Source of the DNA: JBDLRH01 sp039800165
Lineage (GTDB): Bacteria; Pseudomonadota; Gammaproteobacteria; Burkholderiales; Burkholderiaceae_C
DNA: 35,829 nucleotides
NCBI GenBank assembly: GCA_039800165.1
Contig: JBDLRH010000031.1
Span: 1-35,829, forward strand
Direction of reading: 5' to 3'
Shown: piece after piece, positions 23,504 through 31,809 of the stretch
Layout of the letters: each line of letters opens with the position of its first letter
How positions within the stretch are numbered: position 1 is the first letter of the stretch
The notes under the pieces: model-generated
Told to the model about the DNA's origin: nothing
Databases searched by the model: none
What the model saw: only the letters and a program-made list of their open reading frames with translations
Position numbers and translations under genes: made by a program

Positions 23504-23743
23504 ATGACCCGACTGACGATCACCCTGGATGACTCCTTGCATCAGGCGCTGAAAGAGGCGGCTGCGCGGCAGGGCCGATCGATCGGCAAGCTCATCGAGG
23601 AAGGGCTGATCCTGCGCGGCATCAAGCCCATGGCGTCAGCGCGCGACCTCGTCGCCCGGGCGCGGGAGCAAGCCGGCCTGGACGATGCGCAGGCCATGGA
23701 AATGGCGCTGCAGGAAACACGCGCCCACCGCGCCGCGCGATGA
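23504..23743 (+). CDS. Ribbon-helix-helix antitoxin (VapB/FitA-like)
   Basis: This small protein has 79 residues. The N-terminal RHH fold is clear: a basic strand (MTRLTITLDDSLHQALKEAA) and helices with RQGRSIGKLIEEGLILRG. The acidic C-terminal part should wrap around and block the PIN toxin. Its stop overlaps the toxin ATG by 4 bases (ATGA), the usual type II toxin-antitoxin layout. It probably represses its own promoter. Confidence 0.85.
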   Translation: MTRLTITLDDSLHQALKEAAARQGRSIGKLIEEGLILRGIKPMASARDLVARAREQAGLDDAQAMEMALQETRAHRAAR

Positions 23744-24162
23744 CGCGGCTGTTCATCGTCGACACCAACGTTCTGGTGGCGGCGCTGATCACGCGCCACG
23801 GCGACAGTCCGACCGCGCGGGTGCTGAACGCCATGATCGACGGCCGCCTGCTGTTCCTGCTGTCGCCCGCGCTGTTGGCTGAATACCGATCCGTGCTGCT
23901 TCGGCCGCGGCTGCTGGCCACGCACCGGTTGACTGAAGCGGAGATCGACGAGTTGCTCGCCACCATCACCGCCAATGCCTTGTGGCGGGAGCCCGCAGCG
24001 CCAGCACCGCAACCGGCGCCCGATGCAGGCGACGCGCATCTGTGGGCGCTGATGGCTAGCGAGCCCGCAGCGGAACTCATCACCGGCGATCAACTGCTGC
24101 TGCAGCGGCCATACCCCGGCCGCGTGATCACCTCACCGCGCGATCACTTCGGGTCAGCGTAG
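23740..24162 (+). CDS. PIN-domain toxin, VapC-like ribonuclease
   Basis: This PIN-domain protein has 140 residues and belongs to the 'putative toxin-antitoxin component, PIN family'. The acidic metal-binding residues are in place: Asp8 in FIVDTNVLV, Glu48 in LLAEYRSVL, Asp98 in DAGDAHLWAL and Asp117 in ITGDQLLL. PIN toxins cut RNA when freed from the antitoxin. The 3' end overlaps the convergent acetoacetyl-CoA synthetase gene by 9 bp. The pair looks intact. Confidence 0.88.
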   Translation: MTRLFIVDTNVLVAALITRHGDSPTARVLNAMIDGRLLFLLSPALLAEYRSVLLRPRLLATHRLTEAEIDELLATITANALWREPAAPAPQPAPDAGDAHLWALMASEPAAELITGDQLLLQRPYPGRVITSPRDHFGSA

Positions 24163-26259
24163 GCGCGCCTGCGCAAACGCCACGTACCAGTCCAGGCAGC
24201 CCGGGTTCGCCATCGCGTCCTTGTTCAGCACCTTGTGCAGCGGCTGGCCGAGCAGCAGCTTCTTGATCGGCAGCTCCTGCTTCTTGCCCGACAGCGTGCG
24301 CGGCACCTCGGCCACCTGCACGATCTCGTCGGGAATGAAGCGCGGGCTCAAAGCGGTGCGGATGGCACCGCTGATGCGCTGCTTCATCGCATCGTCCAGC
24401 GCCACGCCTTCGCGCAGCACCACGAACAGCGGCATCCAGCTTTCGCGGCCGAGGTATTCGAGGTCGACCACCATCGAATCGAGCACCTCGGGTAAGGCCT
24501 CGACCGCGCTGTAGAGCTCACTCGTGCCCATGCGCAGGCCGTGGCGGTTGATGGTGGCGTCGCTGCGGCCGTAGATGATGCAGCCGCCCTGCGGCGTGAT
24601 GCGCAGCCAGTCGCCGTGCCGCCACACCGGGCCCTGGCCGCCGTGACGGCCGTGGCCCGCGGGGTACATGTCGAAGTAGCTGGCCAGGTAGCGCTGGCCG
24701 CCCGCGTCGTTCCAGAAGTACAGCGGCATCGAGGGCATGGGCTGGGTGCAGACCAGTTCGCCCACCGCGTCGTGCACCGGCTCGCCCTGCTCGTTCCACG
24801 ACTCCACGCGCGAGCCGAGCAGCCGGCATTGCATCTCGCCCACGCGCTGCGGCAGCTCGCGGTGGCTGCCGATGAAGGCGCCGGCAAAGTCGGTGCCGCC
24901 GCTGATATTGAGCCACCAGATGTCGTCATCCGCCAGCACCGGCGAAGCCGCATCCCGCGGGGGCAGCCCGCGCAGCTGGCGGAACTGCGCCGTGCCCCAG
25001 CGCTGCGCTTCTTCGCTCAACGGCGAGCCGGTGGTGCCCAGCGTGCGCACGCGCTTGAGCGCGGGCAGTGCACTCAGGTCCACGCCCGCCTTCAGGCAGT
25101 TGGCGTAGAAGGCCGCGCCCGCGCCGAACCAGGTCACGCCGGTCTCGGCGGCAAAGCGCCACAGCGTGGTCCAGTCCGGGCGATCCTTGCTGCCGCCGGG
25201 GTTGCCGTCGTACAGGCAGCAGGTGGTGCCGTTGAGCAGGCCCCCCATCTGCGCGTTCCACATGATCCAGCCGGTGGAGCTGTACCAGAAGAAGCGTTCG
25301 CCGAAGTTGTTGGCGCGGTAGCTGCAGCCGATGTCGTGCTGCAAGCCCAGCTGCGCCAGCATCACGACGAGCGTGCCGCCATGCCCGTGCACGATCGGCT
25401 TGGGCAGGCCGGTGGTGCCGCTGGAATAGACGATCCACAGCGGGTGGTCAAAGGGCAGCCACATCGGCTCGAAGGCAGCCACATCCGCATCGTTGCGCGC
25501 GATCGTGTCCTCGTACCGCGTGAAGGGTTCCAGCAGCGCCATCGATGCATCGCCCACGCCCAGGTTGCGGTGCACGATGACGTGCTTGACGCTGGGCAGC
25601 GCAGCGCGCAGTTCGGCCACCACGCTGCAGCGGTCGAAGTCGCGCCCGCCGTAGGTCACGCCGTCGCAGGCGATCAGCACCGTGGGCTCGATCTGCTTGA
25701 AGCGGTCGAGCACCGCCGCCGTGCCCATGTCGGGCGCGCACACGCTCCACACGCCACCGATGCTGACCACCGCCAGAAACGCGACGATGGTCTCGGGGAT
25801 GTTGGGCAGGTAGGCCGCCACGCGGTCGCCCGGCTTGAGCCCTTGCGCTTTCAGGTGCAGCGCGAGCGAGGCCACCTGCCGCTGCAGTTCGGGCCAGCTC
25901 AGCTCGCGGTGGTTGCCGCGCTCGTTGCGGCTGATCAGCGCCATCAAACCGGCCGCACCGGCGGGCTGCACATGCCGCATCACCTGCTGCGCCAGGTTCA
26001 CCTGCGCGCCGGGGAACCACTTCGCGCCGGGCATCAGGTTGTCGGCCAGCACCGCGGTGTGCGGCGTCGGCGAGCGCAGGTCGAAGTAGTCCCAGATACT
26101 TTGCCAGTAAGCGTTCAGGTCCGTCACCGACCACTGCCACAGCGCGTCGTAGCTGTCAAAGCGCAGGCCGCGCTGATCGCGCAGCCAGTCGGTGTATAGC
26201 CGGATCAGCGGTGTGTTCGGTGCGCCGGCGGCGGCTGCGGTGTGAGGTGTTGCGCTCAT
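24154..26259 (-). CDS. Acetoacetyl-CoA synthetase (acetoacetate-CoA ligase)
   Basis: This enzyme activates acetoacetate to acetoacetyl-CoA with ATP, linking ketone-body or PHB breakdown to central metabolism. The protein has 701 residues, slightly above the family's usual 650-680. The family-specific N-terminal ACAS segment is present (SVTDLNAYWQSIWDYF, MPGAKWFPGAQVNLAQQV). The AMP-binding loop is YSSGTTGLPKPIVHGHGG, WYSSTGWIMWN follows, and the C-terminal catalytic segment has SGKKQELPIKKLL with the conserved Lys. The frame is open upstream to 26415; ATG 26259 was chosen because it starts the conserved region with a short leader, although its ribosome site is weak. It is divergent from the thioesterase, 67 bp apart. 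Confidence 0.93.
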   Translation of the reverse strand: MSATPHTAAAAGAPNTPLIRLYTDWLRDQRGLRFDSYDALWQWSVTDLNAYWQSIWDYFDLRSPTPHTAVLADNLMPGAKWFPGAQVNLAQQVMRHVQPAGAAGLMALISRNERGNHRELSWPELQRQVASLALHLKAQGLKPGDRVAAYLPNIPETIVAFLAVVSIGGVWSVCAPDMGTAAVLDRFKQIEPTVLIACDGVTYGGRDFDRCSVVAELRAALPSVKHVIVHRNLGVGDASMALLEPFTRYEDTIARNDADVAAFEPMWLPFDHPLWIVYSSGTTGLPKPIVHGHGGTLVVMLAQLGLQHDIGCSYRANNFGERFFWYSSTGWIMWNAQMGGLLNGTTCCLYDGNPGGSKDRPDWTTLWRFAAETGVTWFGAGAAFYANCLKAGVDLSALPALKRVRTLGTTGSPLSEEAQRWGTAQFRQLRGLPPRDAASPVLADDDIWWLNISGGTDFAGAFIGSHRELPQRVGEMQCRLLGSRVESWNEQGEPVHDAVGELVCTQPMPSMPLYFWNDAGGQRYLASYFDMYPAGHGRHGGQGPVWRHGDWLRITPQGGCIIYGRSDATINRHGLRMGTSELYSAVEALPEVLDSMVVDLEYLGRESWMPLFVVLREGVALDDAMKQRISGAIRTALSPRFIPDEIVQVAEVPRTLSGKKQELPIKKLLLGQPLHKVLNKDAMANPGCLDWYVAFAQARLR

Positions 26260-26326
26260 GCCGGCAAGGTTAGCAGGGGCGTGGCCGGCCTTGGAACGGG
26301 GACCGCGCTTGCGGCAAGATGCACCC

Positions 26327-26779
26327 ATGAGCACCGCGCACGACCCCGCCGCACCTTCGTCCATCTGGCAAAAGCCGGTGTCGGTGGAGATCCTCAACGC
26401 CGTCCACGTGGGCACCGCGCCCGGTCACCTGGGAATGGAGTTCCTGGAAGTCGGGCCCGACTTCATCCGCGCCCGCGTGCCGGTGGATGCGCGCACCCGC
26501 CAGCCCTACGGCATCCTGCACGGCGGGGTGAGCGTGGTACTGGCCGAGACGCTGGGCTCGTGCGGCGCGGCCTACAGCTGCCCCGAGGGCCACCGCGCAG
26601 TCGGCCTGGACATCAACGCCAACCACATCCGGGCGACCTCCAGCGGCTGGGTGACGGGCATCGCGCGGCCGGTGCACCGCGGGCGCAGCACCCATGTGTG
26701 GCAGATCGAGATGCACAACGATGCCGGCGAGCTGACCTGCACCTCGCGCATCACCATGGCGATCCTCGGGCCACGCTGA
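26327..26779 (+). CDS. Hotdog-fold thioesterase (YdiI/MenI/PaaI type)
   Basis: This cytoplasmic acyl-CoA thioesterase has 150 residues. The core motif YGILHGGVSVVLAETLGSCGAA holds the catalytic Glu in the helix, as in YdiI, EntH and 4-hydroxybenzoyl-CoA thioesterase of the Arthrobacter type. GLDINANHIRA and VTGIARPVHRGRSTHVWQIE are the typical second half. The frame is open upstream to 26258, but ATG 26327 starts the conserved protein. It is divergent from the acetoacetyl-CoA synthetase; the two may share a regulatory region of 67 bp and both act on CoA esters. Confidence 0.88.
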   Translation: MSTAHDPAAPSSIWQKPVSVEILNAVHVGTAPGHLGMEFLEVGPDFIRARVPVDARTRQPYGILHGGVSVVLAETLGSCGAAYSCPEGHRAVGLDINANHIRATSSGWVTGIARPVHRGRSTHVWQIEMHNDAGELTCTSRITMAILGPR

Positions 26780-26793
26780 GCGCAGCCGGCAGA

Positions 26794-27354
26794 TCAGCCC
26801 CCGCGCTTGAGGCGTTCGCTCTTCCAGTAGACGTCGTCGCCGCCGTTCATGCGGTTGAGCACGCGCGCCAGCACGAACATCAGGTCGCTCAGGCGGTTGA
26901 GGTACTGGCGCGGCGCGTCCTTCAGCGCCTCTTCGTTGCCCAGCGCCACCACCTTGCGCTCGGCGCGGCGCGCGACGGTGCGGCACACATGGGCCTGCGC
27001 CGCGGCGCGGCTGCCGGCGGGCAGGATGAATTCCTTGAGCTTGGGCAGCTGCGCGTTGTAGCGCTCCAGCGCCTCGTCCAGCGCGATCACCGCCTCGGGC
27101 TTGAGCAGCTCGAAGCCGGGGATGGACAGCTCGCCGCCCAGGTTGAACAGCTGGTGCTGGATTTCCACCAGCAGCTCGCGCACATCGGCGGGCATGTCCT
27201 CGCACAGCAGCAGGCCGATGTTGGAGTTGAGCTCGTCCACGTCGCCCATGGCGTGCACCCGCAGGCTGTTCTTGGAGACGCGGCTGTTGTCGCCCAGGCC
27301 GGTGGTGCCGGCGTCTCCGGTGCGGGTGGCGATTTGCGAGAGGCGGTTGCCCAT
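26794..27354 (-). CDS. Cob(I)yrinic acid a,c-diamide adenosyltransferase (PduO type)
   Basis: This enzyme transfers the adenosyl group of ATP to cob(I)alamin to give coenzyme B12. The protein has 186 residues. Family signatures are the ATP loop TRTGDAGTTGLGDNSRVSK near the N-terminus, GDVDELNSNIGLL, and RTVARRAERKVVAL plus YLNRLSDLMFVLAR in the C-terminal helices. AAGGA precedes ATG 27354; the much longer open frame upstream on this strand is the shadow of the permease gene. It is divergent from the TauE/SafE-like permease (60 bp). No other cobalamin gene is close, so it probably serves salvage or a B12-dependent mutase elsewhere. Confidence 0.95.
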   Translation of the reverse strand: MGNRLSQIATRTGDAGTTGLGDNSRVSKNSLRVHAMGDVDELNSNIGLLLCEDMPADVRELLVEIQHQLFNLGGELSIPGFELLKPEAVIALDEALERYNAQLPKLKEFILPAGSRAAAQAHVCRTVARRAERKVVALGNEEALKDAPRQYLNRLSDLMFVLARVLNRMNGGDDVYWKSERLKRGG

Positions 27355-27364
27355 GGCGGTGTCC

Positions 27365-27392
27365 TTGCTGCGTACTGGCTTTGCGGTATGGT
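27365..27392 (+). promoter_or_regulatory. Candidate promoter of the TauE/SafE-like permease
   Basis: TTGCTG (27365-27370) and TATGGT (27387-27392) are 16 bp apart. Transcription would start near 27399, which favours ATG 27415 over the in-frame ATG 27388 as the permease start. Confidence 0.4.
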
Positions 27393-27414
27393 CGGGCGAC
27401 CTGCGCCCCCACCC

Positions 27415-28185
27415 ATGCCCGATGTCGTCTTCATCCCTGCCGTGATTGCGGCGGGCTTCTTCGTGCTGGGGGTGACCGGATTCGGCTCCGCACTCGTGAT
27501 TGTGCCGTTGCTCAGCTGGGTGTGGCCGCTCGAGCGCGTGGTGCCGCTGGTGATCCTGCTCGACTTTGCCGGCAGCCTGCTGCTGGGCGGGCTGAATCGC
27601 CGCCTGGTGGATGCGCCGCTGCTGCGCCGGCTGCTGCCGTGGATCGTGGCCGGCTGCGTGCTGGGCGCGCTGCTGCTGACCCTGCCCGGTGTGAACGGCA
27701 GCCGCTGGCTGGTGGCCGCCCTGGGTGCGTACGTGATCTGGGTGGGTGTGCGCGGCCTGTGGGCCATGCGTGCGGCGCAGGGTTCTGCTTCTGTGCCGCC
27801 CGCCCGCGGCGGCCTGTTCGACTCGGTGCCCGCCAGCGGCGCGCTGGCCGGCGTGATCGAGGTGCTGTTCGGCACCTCGGGGCCGGTGGTGGTGAGCCAC
27901 CTGGCGCGGCGCATTGCGGACGGCCAGCGCCTGCGCGCCACCATCGTGATGTGCCTGGTGCTGCTGTCGGGCATCGGCTCGCTCACCCTGGCGCTCAGCG
28001 GGCGCTGGAGCGACCCGCAGATCTGGGCCTGGATGGCGCCGCTGCTGGCGGTGGCGCTTGCGGCGATGGTGCTGGGCCACCGCCTGGCGCACCGGCTGCC
28101 GGCTGCGCGCATCCGACAGGCCATCCTGGTGCTGCTGGTGGCCAGCGGGCTGTCGCTTTGGGCGCAGGCGCTGCGCGGTCTTTGA
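27415..28185 (+). CDS. TauE/SafE-family permease (sulfite exporter-like)
   Basis: This inner-membrane protein has 256 residues and about eight hydrophobic helices. The first repeat GVTGFGSALVIVPLLSWVWPLERVVPLVILLDFAGSLLLG and the second GVIEVLFGTSGPVVVSHLARR are the two-fold TauE/SafE motif (G-x-G-G/F near an early helix). Substrates in the family include sulfite, sulfoacetate and other organic anions; this one is unassigned. No ribosome site is obvious. The downstream flavoprotein gene starts 67 bp later and may be co-transcribed, though a TAGAAT box at 28208 could drive it separately. Confidence 0.87.
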   Translation: MPDVVFIPAVIAAGFFVLGVTGFGSALVIVPLLSWVWPLERVVPLVILLDFAGSLLLGGLNRRLVDAPLLRRLLPWIVAGCVLGALLLTLPGVNGSRWLVAALGAYVIWVGVRGLWAMRAAQGSASVPPARGGLFDSVPASGALAGVIEVLFGTSGPVVVSHLARRIADGQRLRATIVMCLVLLSGIGSLTLALSGRWSDPQIWAWMAPLLAVALAAMVLGHRLAHRLPAARIRQAILVLLVASGLSLWAQALRGL

Positions 28186-28252
28186 GCGCGCCGCTGGCCC
28201 CGCTTCGTAGAATGGCCGGCTCATCCTCAGGCTGTTCCCCAAGGAGTCGCGC

Positions 28253-29676
28253 ATGAACGCTCCCGCCACGCTCACCCATCTGGTGCCCGAAGTCGCACAG
28301 CGCCCGGTGCCCGACGCGCTGATCGCTGCGCTGAAAGCGCGCTTTGGCGCCAACTGCTCCACCGCGATGGCGGTGCGCGAGCAGCACGGCCGCGACGAAT
28401 CGTCCTTCCAGGTGCCGCCGCCCGCTGCGGTGGTGTTTGCCGAGCGCACGCAGGACGTGGCCGACGCAGTGAAGCTGGCCGCCCAGCACGACACGCCGAT
28501 CATTCCGTTTGGCGTCGGCTCGTCGCTGGAGGGCCACCTGCTGGCGGTGCAGGGCGGCATCAGCATCGACCTGGGCCGCATGAACAAGCTGCTGGCGATC
28601 AACCCCGAAGACCTGACGGTGACGGTGCAGGCCGGCGTGACGCGCAAGCAGCTCAACGAAGAGATCAAGAGCACCGGGCTGTTCTTCCCGATCGACCCGG
28701 GGGCCGACGCCACCCTTGGCGGCATGAGCGCCACCCGCGCCAGCGGCACGAACGCGGTGCGCTACGGCACCATGCGCGAGAACGTGCTGGGCCTGGAGGT
28801 GGTGACTGCCAGCGGCGAAGTGATCCGCACCGGCACCCGCGCCAAGAAGTCCAGCGCCGGCTACGACCTCACGCGCCTGATGGTGGGCAGCGAAGGCACG
28901 CTGGGCGTGATCACCGAAGTCACCCTCAAGCTCTACCCCATCCCCGAGGCAATTTCGGCGGCGGTCTGCTCGTTCCCGAGCATCGAGGCCGCGGTGCGCA
29001 CCACCATCCAGATGATCCAGCTGGGTGTGCCGATTGCGCGCGTGGAGCTGATCGACAGCAACACCGTGCGCATGGTGAACGCGCACAGCAAGCTCGGCCT
29101 GCGCGAAGAGGCGATGCTGCTGATGGAGTTTCACGGCTCGCCGGCCGGCGTGAAGGAGCAGGCCGAGACGGTGCAGGAGCTCGCGCGCGAATTCGGCGGC
29201 CAGGACTTCGAGTGGGCCACCACGCCGGAGGAGCGCACCCGCCTGTGGACCGCGCGTCACAACGCCTACTTTGCGGCCATTCAAAGCCGCCCCGGCTGCC
29301 GCGCCATCAGCACCGACACCTGCGTGCCGATCTCACGCCTGCCGACTGCCTGCTGGATTCGGTGGCCGAGGTGGACGCCAGCGGCATCCCGTACTTTCTG
29401 GTCGGCCATGTGGGCGACGGCAACTTCCACTTCGGCTACCTGATCGACCCGAACAGCGCCGAAGAGCGCCGCACCGCCGAAGATCTGAACAACAAGCTGG
29501 TGGCGCGCGCGCTGAGTCTGGAGGGCACCTGCACCGGCGAGCACGGCATCGGCCTGCACAAGATGGATTTCCTCGTCACCGAGGCCGGCGCAGGGGCGGT
29601 GGACATGATGCGCACCATCAAGCGCGCACTCGACCCGAAGAACATCATGAACCCGGGGAAGATCTTCGCGCTGTGA
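28253..29676 (+). pseudogene. FAD-linked oxidase (GlcD / D-lactate dehydrogenase type), frameshifted near 29340
   Basis: The intact form would be a 474-residue FAD-dependent 2-hydroxyacid oxidase. The first frame (from ATG 28253, AAGGAG upstream) holds the FAD-binding PCMH domain (IIPFGVGSSLEGHLLAVQGG, GLFFPIDPGADATLGGM, LMVGSEGTLGVITEVTLKLYPIP) and most of the cap domain, up to DTCVPISRLP. Homology then continues in another frame (DCLLDSVAEVDASGIPYFLV, HVGDGNFHFGYL, CTGEHGIGLHKM, LDPKNIMNPGKIFAL) to the stop at 29676. The switch at about 29337-29347 equals loss of one base, so the first frame runs into unrelated sequence ending at 29443. It could be a real mutation, a sequencing error, or less likely programmed shifting. 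Both parts are otherwise well conserved, which points to a very recent event or an error. Confidence 0.88.
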
Positions 29677-29720
29677 GCGAGGCGGGGCGGCCTGACTGCA
29701 CCCTGCTGATCCGCAAGCAA

Positions 29721-29749
29721 AAAGGCCACGCAGTGCGTGGCCTTTCTTG
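29721..29749. terminator. Bidirectional intrinsic terminator
   Basis: The perfect 11-bp stem AAAGGCCACGC/GCGTGGCCTTT has loop AGT, with T-rich sequence to the right and A-rich sequence to the left. It sits between the stop of the FAD oxidase (29676) and the stop of the convergent CsgG-like gene (29765), so it can serve both. Confidence 0.88.
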
Positions 29750-29764
29750 TTCGGCAGCGCCGCT

Positions 29765-30766
29765 TCAGGGCTTGCGCATCAGCGTCTTCTTGACCCAGCC
29801 GTCGCCGTTGCTGGTGGTCACCTTCAGGTAACCGTTTTCTTCCTTGCCGTCGAAGATGACCTCGTCGTTGCGGTTGAGCTGCACCAGCAGCGCACCGTTG
29901 TCGGCCGGGGTCTTGAGCACGCGAACGCCGGCAATGCGCGGCACCATCACGTCGCCGGCGCCGGCGGCGTTGGCCTGCAGGCTGGCGGCGGCGTTGGCCT
30001 GGCTGGCCGCCGATTGCGCCTGCACCAGCGAGGGGTTGTCGCGGATCGCGCGCACGATCTGGTTCCAGTTGTCGAGGAACGAGGCCGACACCACCTTGCC
30101 CTCGGCGGTGTTCTCGTAGGCGCCCAGACCCAGGCCGCCGCCCACGCCGCCCAGAATGCCGCCGATCGCAAAGTCGGTCTTCTGTGACGAGCCCGAGGCC
30201 GCCGCCACCTGAATGCCCGACCGCGCATCGGACACCAGCATCGATGTCTGCGCCTGCTTGAAGCGCAGGCCGCCGCCGATGACCGCGCCGATCGGGCCGA
30301 ACAGGCCGCCGATGGCTGCGCCCACGCCGCCTGCGTTGTTGTTGCTGAAGACCACGTCGGGCGTGAGCACGAAATCGGCCACCACCAGCTGGCCGCGGCC
30401 GATGTTCGAGCCCGCCTGCAGCTGCCCGCTTTCGGCCAGCGCACGCTCTTGCATGATGTTTTGCATGGCGCGGCCGCGCTCGACCACGGTGAAGCAGCCC
30501 GACTGCTGGATGATCAGGCGGATCAGACCGGTGGGCGACGTCAGCCCGTAGCCGCGCAGCGCGGCAGACACCGCGTCTTGCGGCTCGTTGACCGCCAGCG
30601 TGCCGAGCAGCTTGGCGCACTTTTCGAGCTGCGTGCTCGCGCCCTGCGAGCCTTGCGGCCCGGCGCTGCCGGTGACCGGGCCGGAGCCCCGGCCCAGGTC
30701 TTGCGCCGATGCGTGGCCGGCGATGGCCAGTGCCACGGCGGCGACGGCGGTGTGGATGCGTTGCAT
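29765..30766 (-). CDS. CsgG/HfaB-like secreted protein with C-terminal SH3-like domain
   Basis: The protein has 333 residues with a signal peptide (MQRIHTAVAAVALAIAGHASAQ). The middle has CsgG-family features: LIRLIIQQSGCFTVVERGRAMQNIMQERALAESGQ and the later QLVVADFVLTPDVVF, as in curli secretin CsgG and HfaB. Two Gly-rich hydrophobic segments follow (GGVGAAIGGLFGPIGAVIGGG, GGILGGVGGGLGLGAY). The last 60 residues (VRVLKTPADNGALLVQLNRNDEVI to GDGWVKKTLM) look like a bacterial SH3 fold that may bind cell wall. No lipobox Cys is seen at the signal cleavage point. No csgA/B/E/F genes are adjacent, so curli secretion is not implied. GGGAAGG precedes the ATG. Confidence 0.78.
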   Translation of the reverse strand: MQRIHTAVAAVALAIAGHASAQDLGRGSGPVTGSAGPQGSQGASTQLEKCAKLLGTLAVNEPQDAVSAALRGYGLTSPTGLIRLIIQQSGCFTVVERGRAMQNIMQERALAESGQLQAGSNIGRGQLVVADFVLTPDVVFSNNNAGGVGAAIGGLFGPIGAVIGGGLRFKQAQTSMLVSDARSGIQVAAASGSSQKTDFAIGGILGGVGGGLGLGAYENTAEGKVVSASFLDNWNQIVRAIRDNPSLVQAQSAASQANAAASLQANAAGAGDVMVPRIAGVRVLKTPADNGALLVQLNRNDEVIFDGKEENGYLKVTTSNGDGWVKKTLMRKP

Positions 30767-30827
30767 GGTGCCTTCCCTCAGTTCATCGTTGTGACAGTGC
30801 GCTCACTGAAAGCGCGATTGAAATGCG

Positions 30828-31745
30828 TCATTCGCCGCGCCGCAGCCGGTCGATCAGCCCGTTGAGCTCGTCCAGCGAGCCGAACTGCACGGCCAGCTCG
30901 CCCATCTCTTCCACCCGGCCGTGGCGCTTGACACGTTTTTTAACACGGATCTCCACCGCCGCCGTCAGCAGGTCTGCCAACTCTTCCTCCACCCGCTTCA
31001 GGTCGCGCGACTTTTCCTTCTTCGGCTTGGGCGAGACCAGGTTGAACTCGGCGCCGATGCGCTTGACCAGGCTTTCGGCCTCGCGCACGGAGAGCTTCTT
31101 GGCGCTGATCTGGTTGGCTGCGGTGATCTGCGCGGCGCGCTCGAGCGACAGCAGCGCGCGCGCGTGGCCCATGTCCAGGTCGCCGGCCAGCAGCATGGTC
31201 TGCACCGGGTCGGCCAGGTTTAGCAGGCGCAGCAGGTTCGATGCCGCGCTGCGCGAGCGGCCCACCGCCTGCGCCGCCTGCTCGTGCGTCAGGCCGAACT
31301 CCTTGATCAGCCGCTGCAGGCCCTGCGCCTCTTCCAGCGGATTCAGGTCTTCGCGCTGGATGTTCTCGATGAGTGCCATCGCGGCGGCCGACTCGTTGGG
31401 CACGTCGCGCACCAGCACCGGCACGCTGTCCAGCCCGGCCAGGCGCGCCGCGCGAAAGCGCCGTTCGCCGGCAATGATTTCGTACTTGCCCGCGTTTGCC
31501 CCTGCGCCGAGGCGGCGCACCAGGATCGGCTGCATGATGCCCTGCGCCTTGATGCTTTCGGCCAGCTCGTACAGCGCGCCCTCGTCCATTCGGGTGCGCG
31601 GCTGGTACATGCCCGGCACCATGTCGTCGAGCTTGAGCGAGGCCGGCTGCCCCGGGTTGGCCGGCGCGGCAGCGTCGTCGTCGATCTTCGGGCCCAGCAG
31701 TGCTTCGAGGCCGCGGCCGAGGCCTTTGGGTTTCTTGGTGACCAT
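30828..31745 (-). CDS. parB: Chromosome-partitioning protein ParB (Spo0J)
   Basis: This parS-binding CTPase clamp of the chromosome segregation system has 305 residues. It shows the N-terminal basic KGLGRGLEALLG peptide that stimulates ParA, the ParB/Srx CTP-binding domain with GERRFRAAR (93-101), the NIQREDLNPLEEAQGLQRL helix, a helix-turn-helix (LTHEQAAQAVGRSRSAASNLLRLL), and a C-terminal dimer domain. It is the last gene of the mnmG-rsmG-lysE-parA-hydrolase-parB block, 64 bp after the hydrolase. Two parS-like sites lie 2.1-3.2 kb upstream in the same block. Confidence 0.97.
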   Translation of the reverse strand: MVTKKPKGLGRGLEALLGPKIDDDAAAPANPGQPASLKLDDMVPGMYQPRTRMDEGALYELAESIKAQGIMQPILVRRLGAGANAGKYEIIAGERRFRAARLAGLDSVPVLVRDVPNESAAAMALIENIQREDLNPLEEAQGLQRLIKEFGLTHEQAAQAVGRSRSAASNLLRLLNLADPVQTMLLAGDLDMGHARALLSLERAAQITAANQISAKKLSVREAESLVKRIGAEFNLVSPKPKKEKSRDLKRVEEELADLLTAAVEIRVKKRVKRHGRVEEMGELAVQFGSLDELNGLIDRLRRGE

Positions 31746-31809
31746 GGGTATGCAGTGAAGAAAAGGTGGCGGGGTGAGTTCGGTGCAGTGGTGCGGCGGG
31801 CGGGTGGCG

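Noticed and set aside
29717..29749. Small RNA or riboswitch downstream of the FAD oxidase
   Set aside because: The perfect hairpin with A-rich and T-rich flanks is fully explained as a bidirectional terminator of convergent genes.
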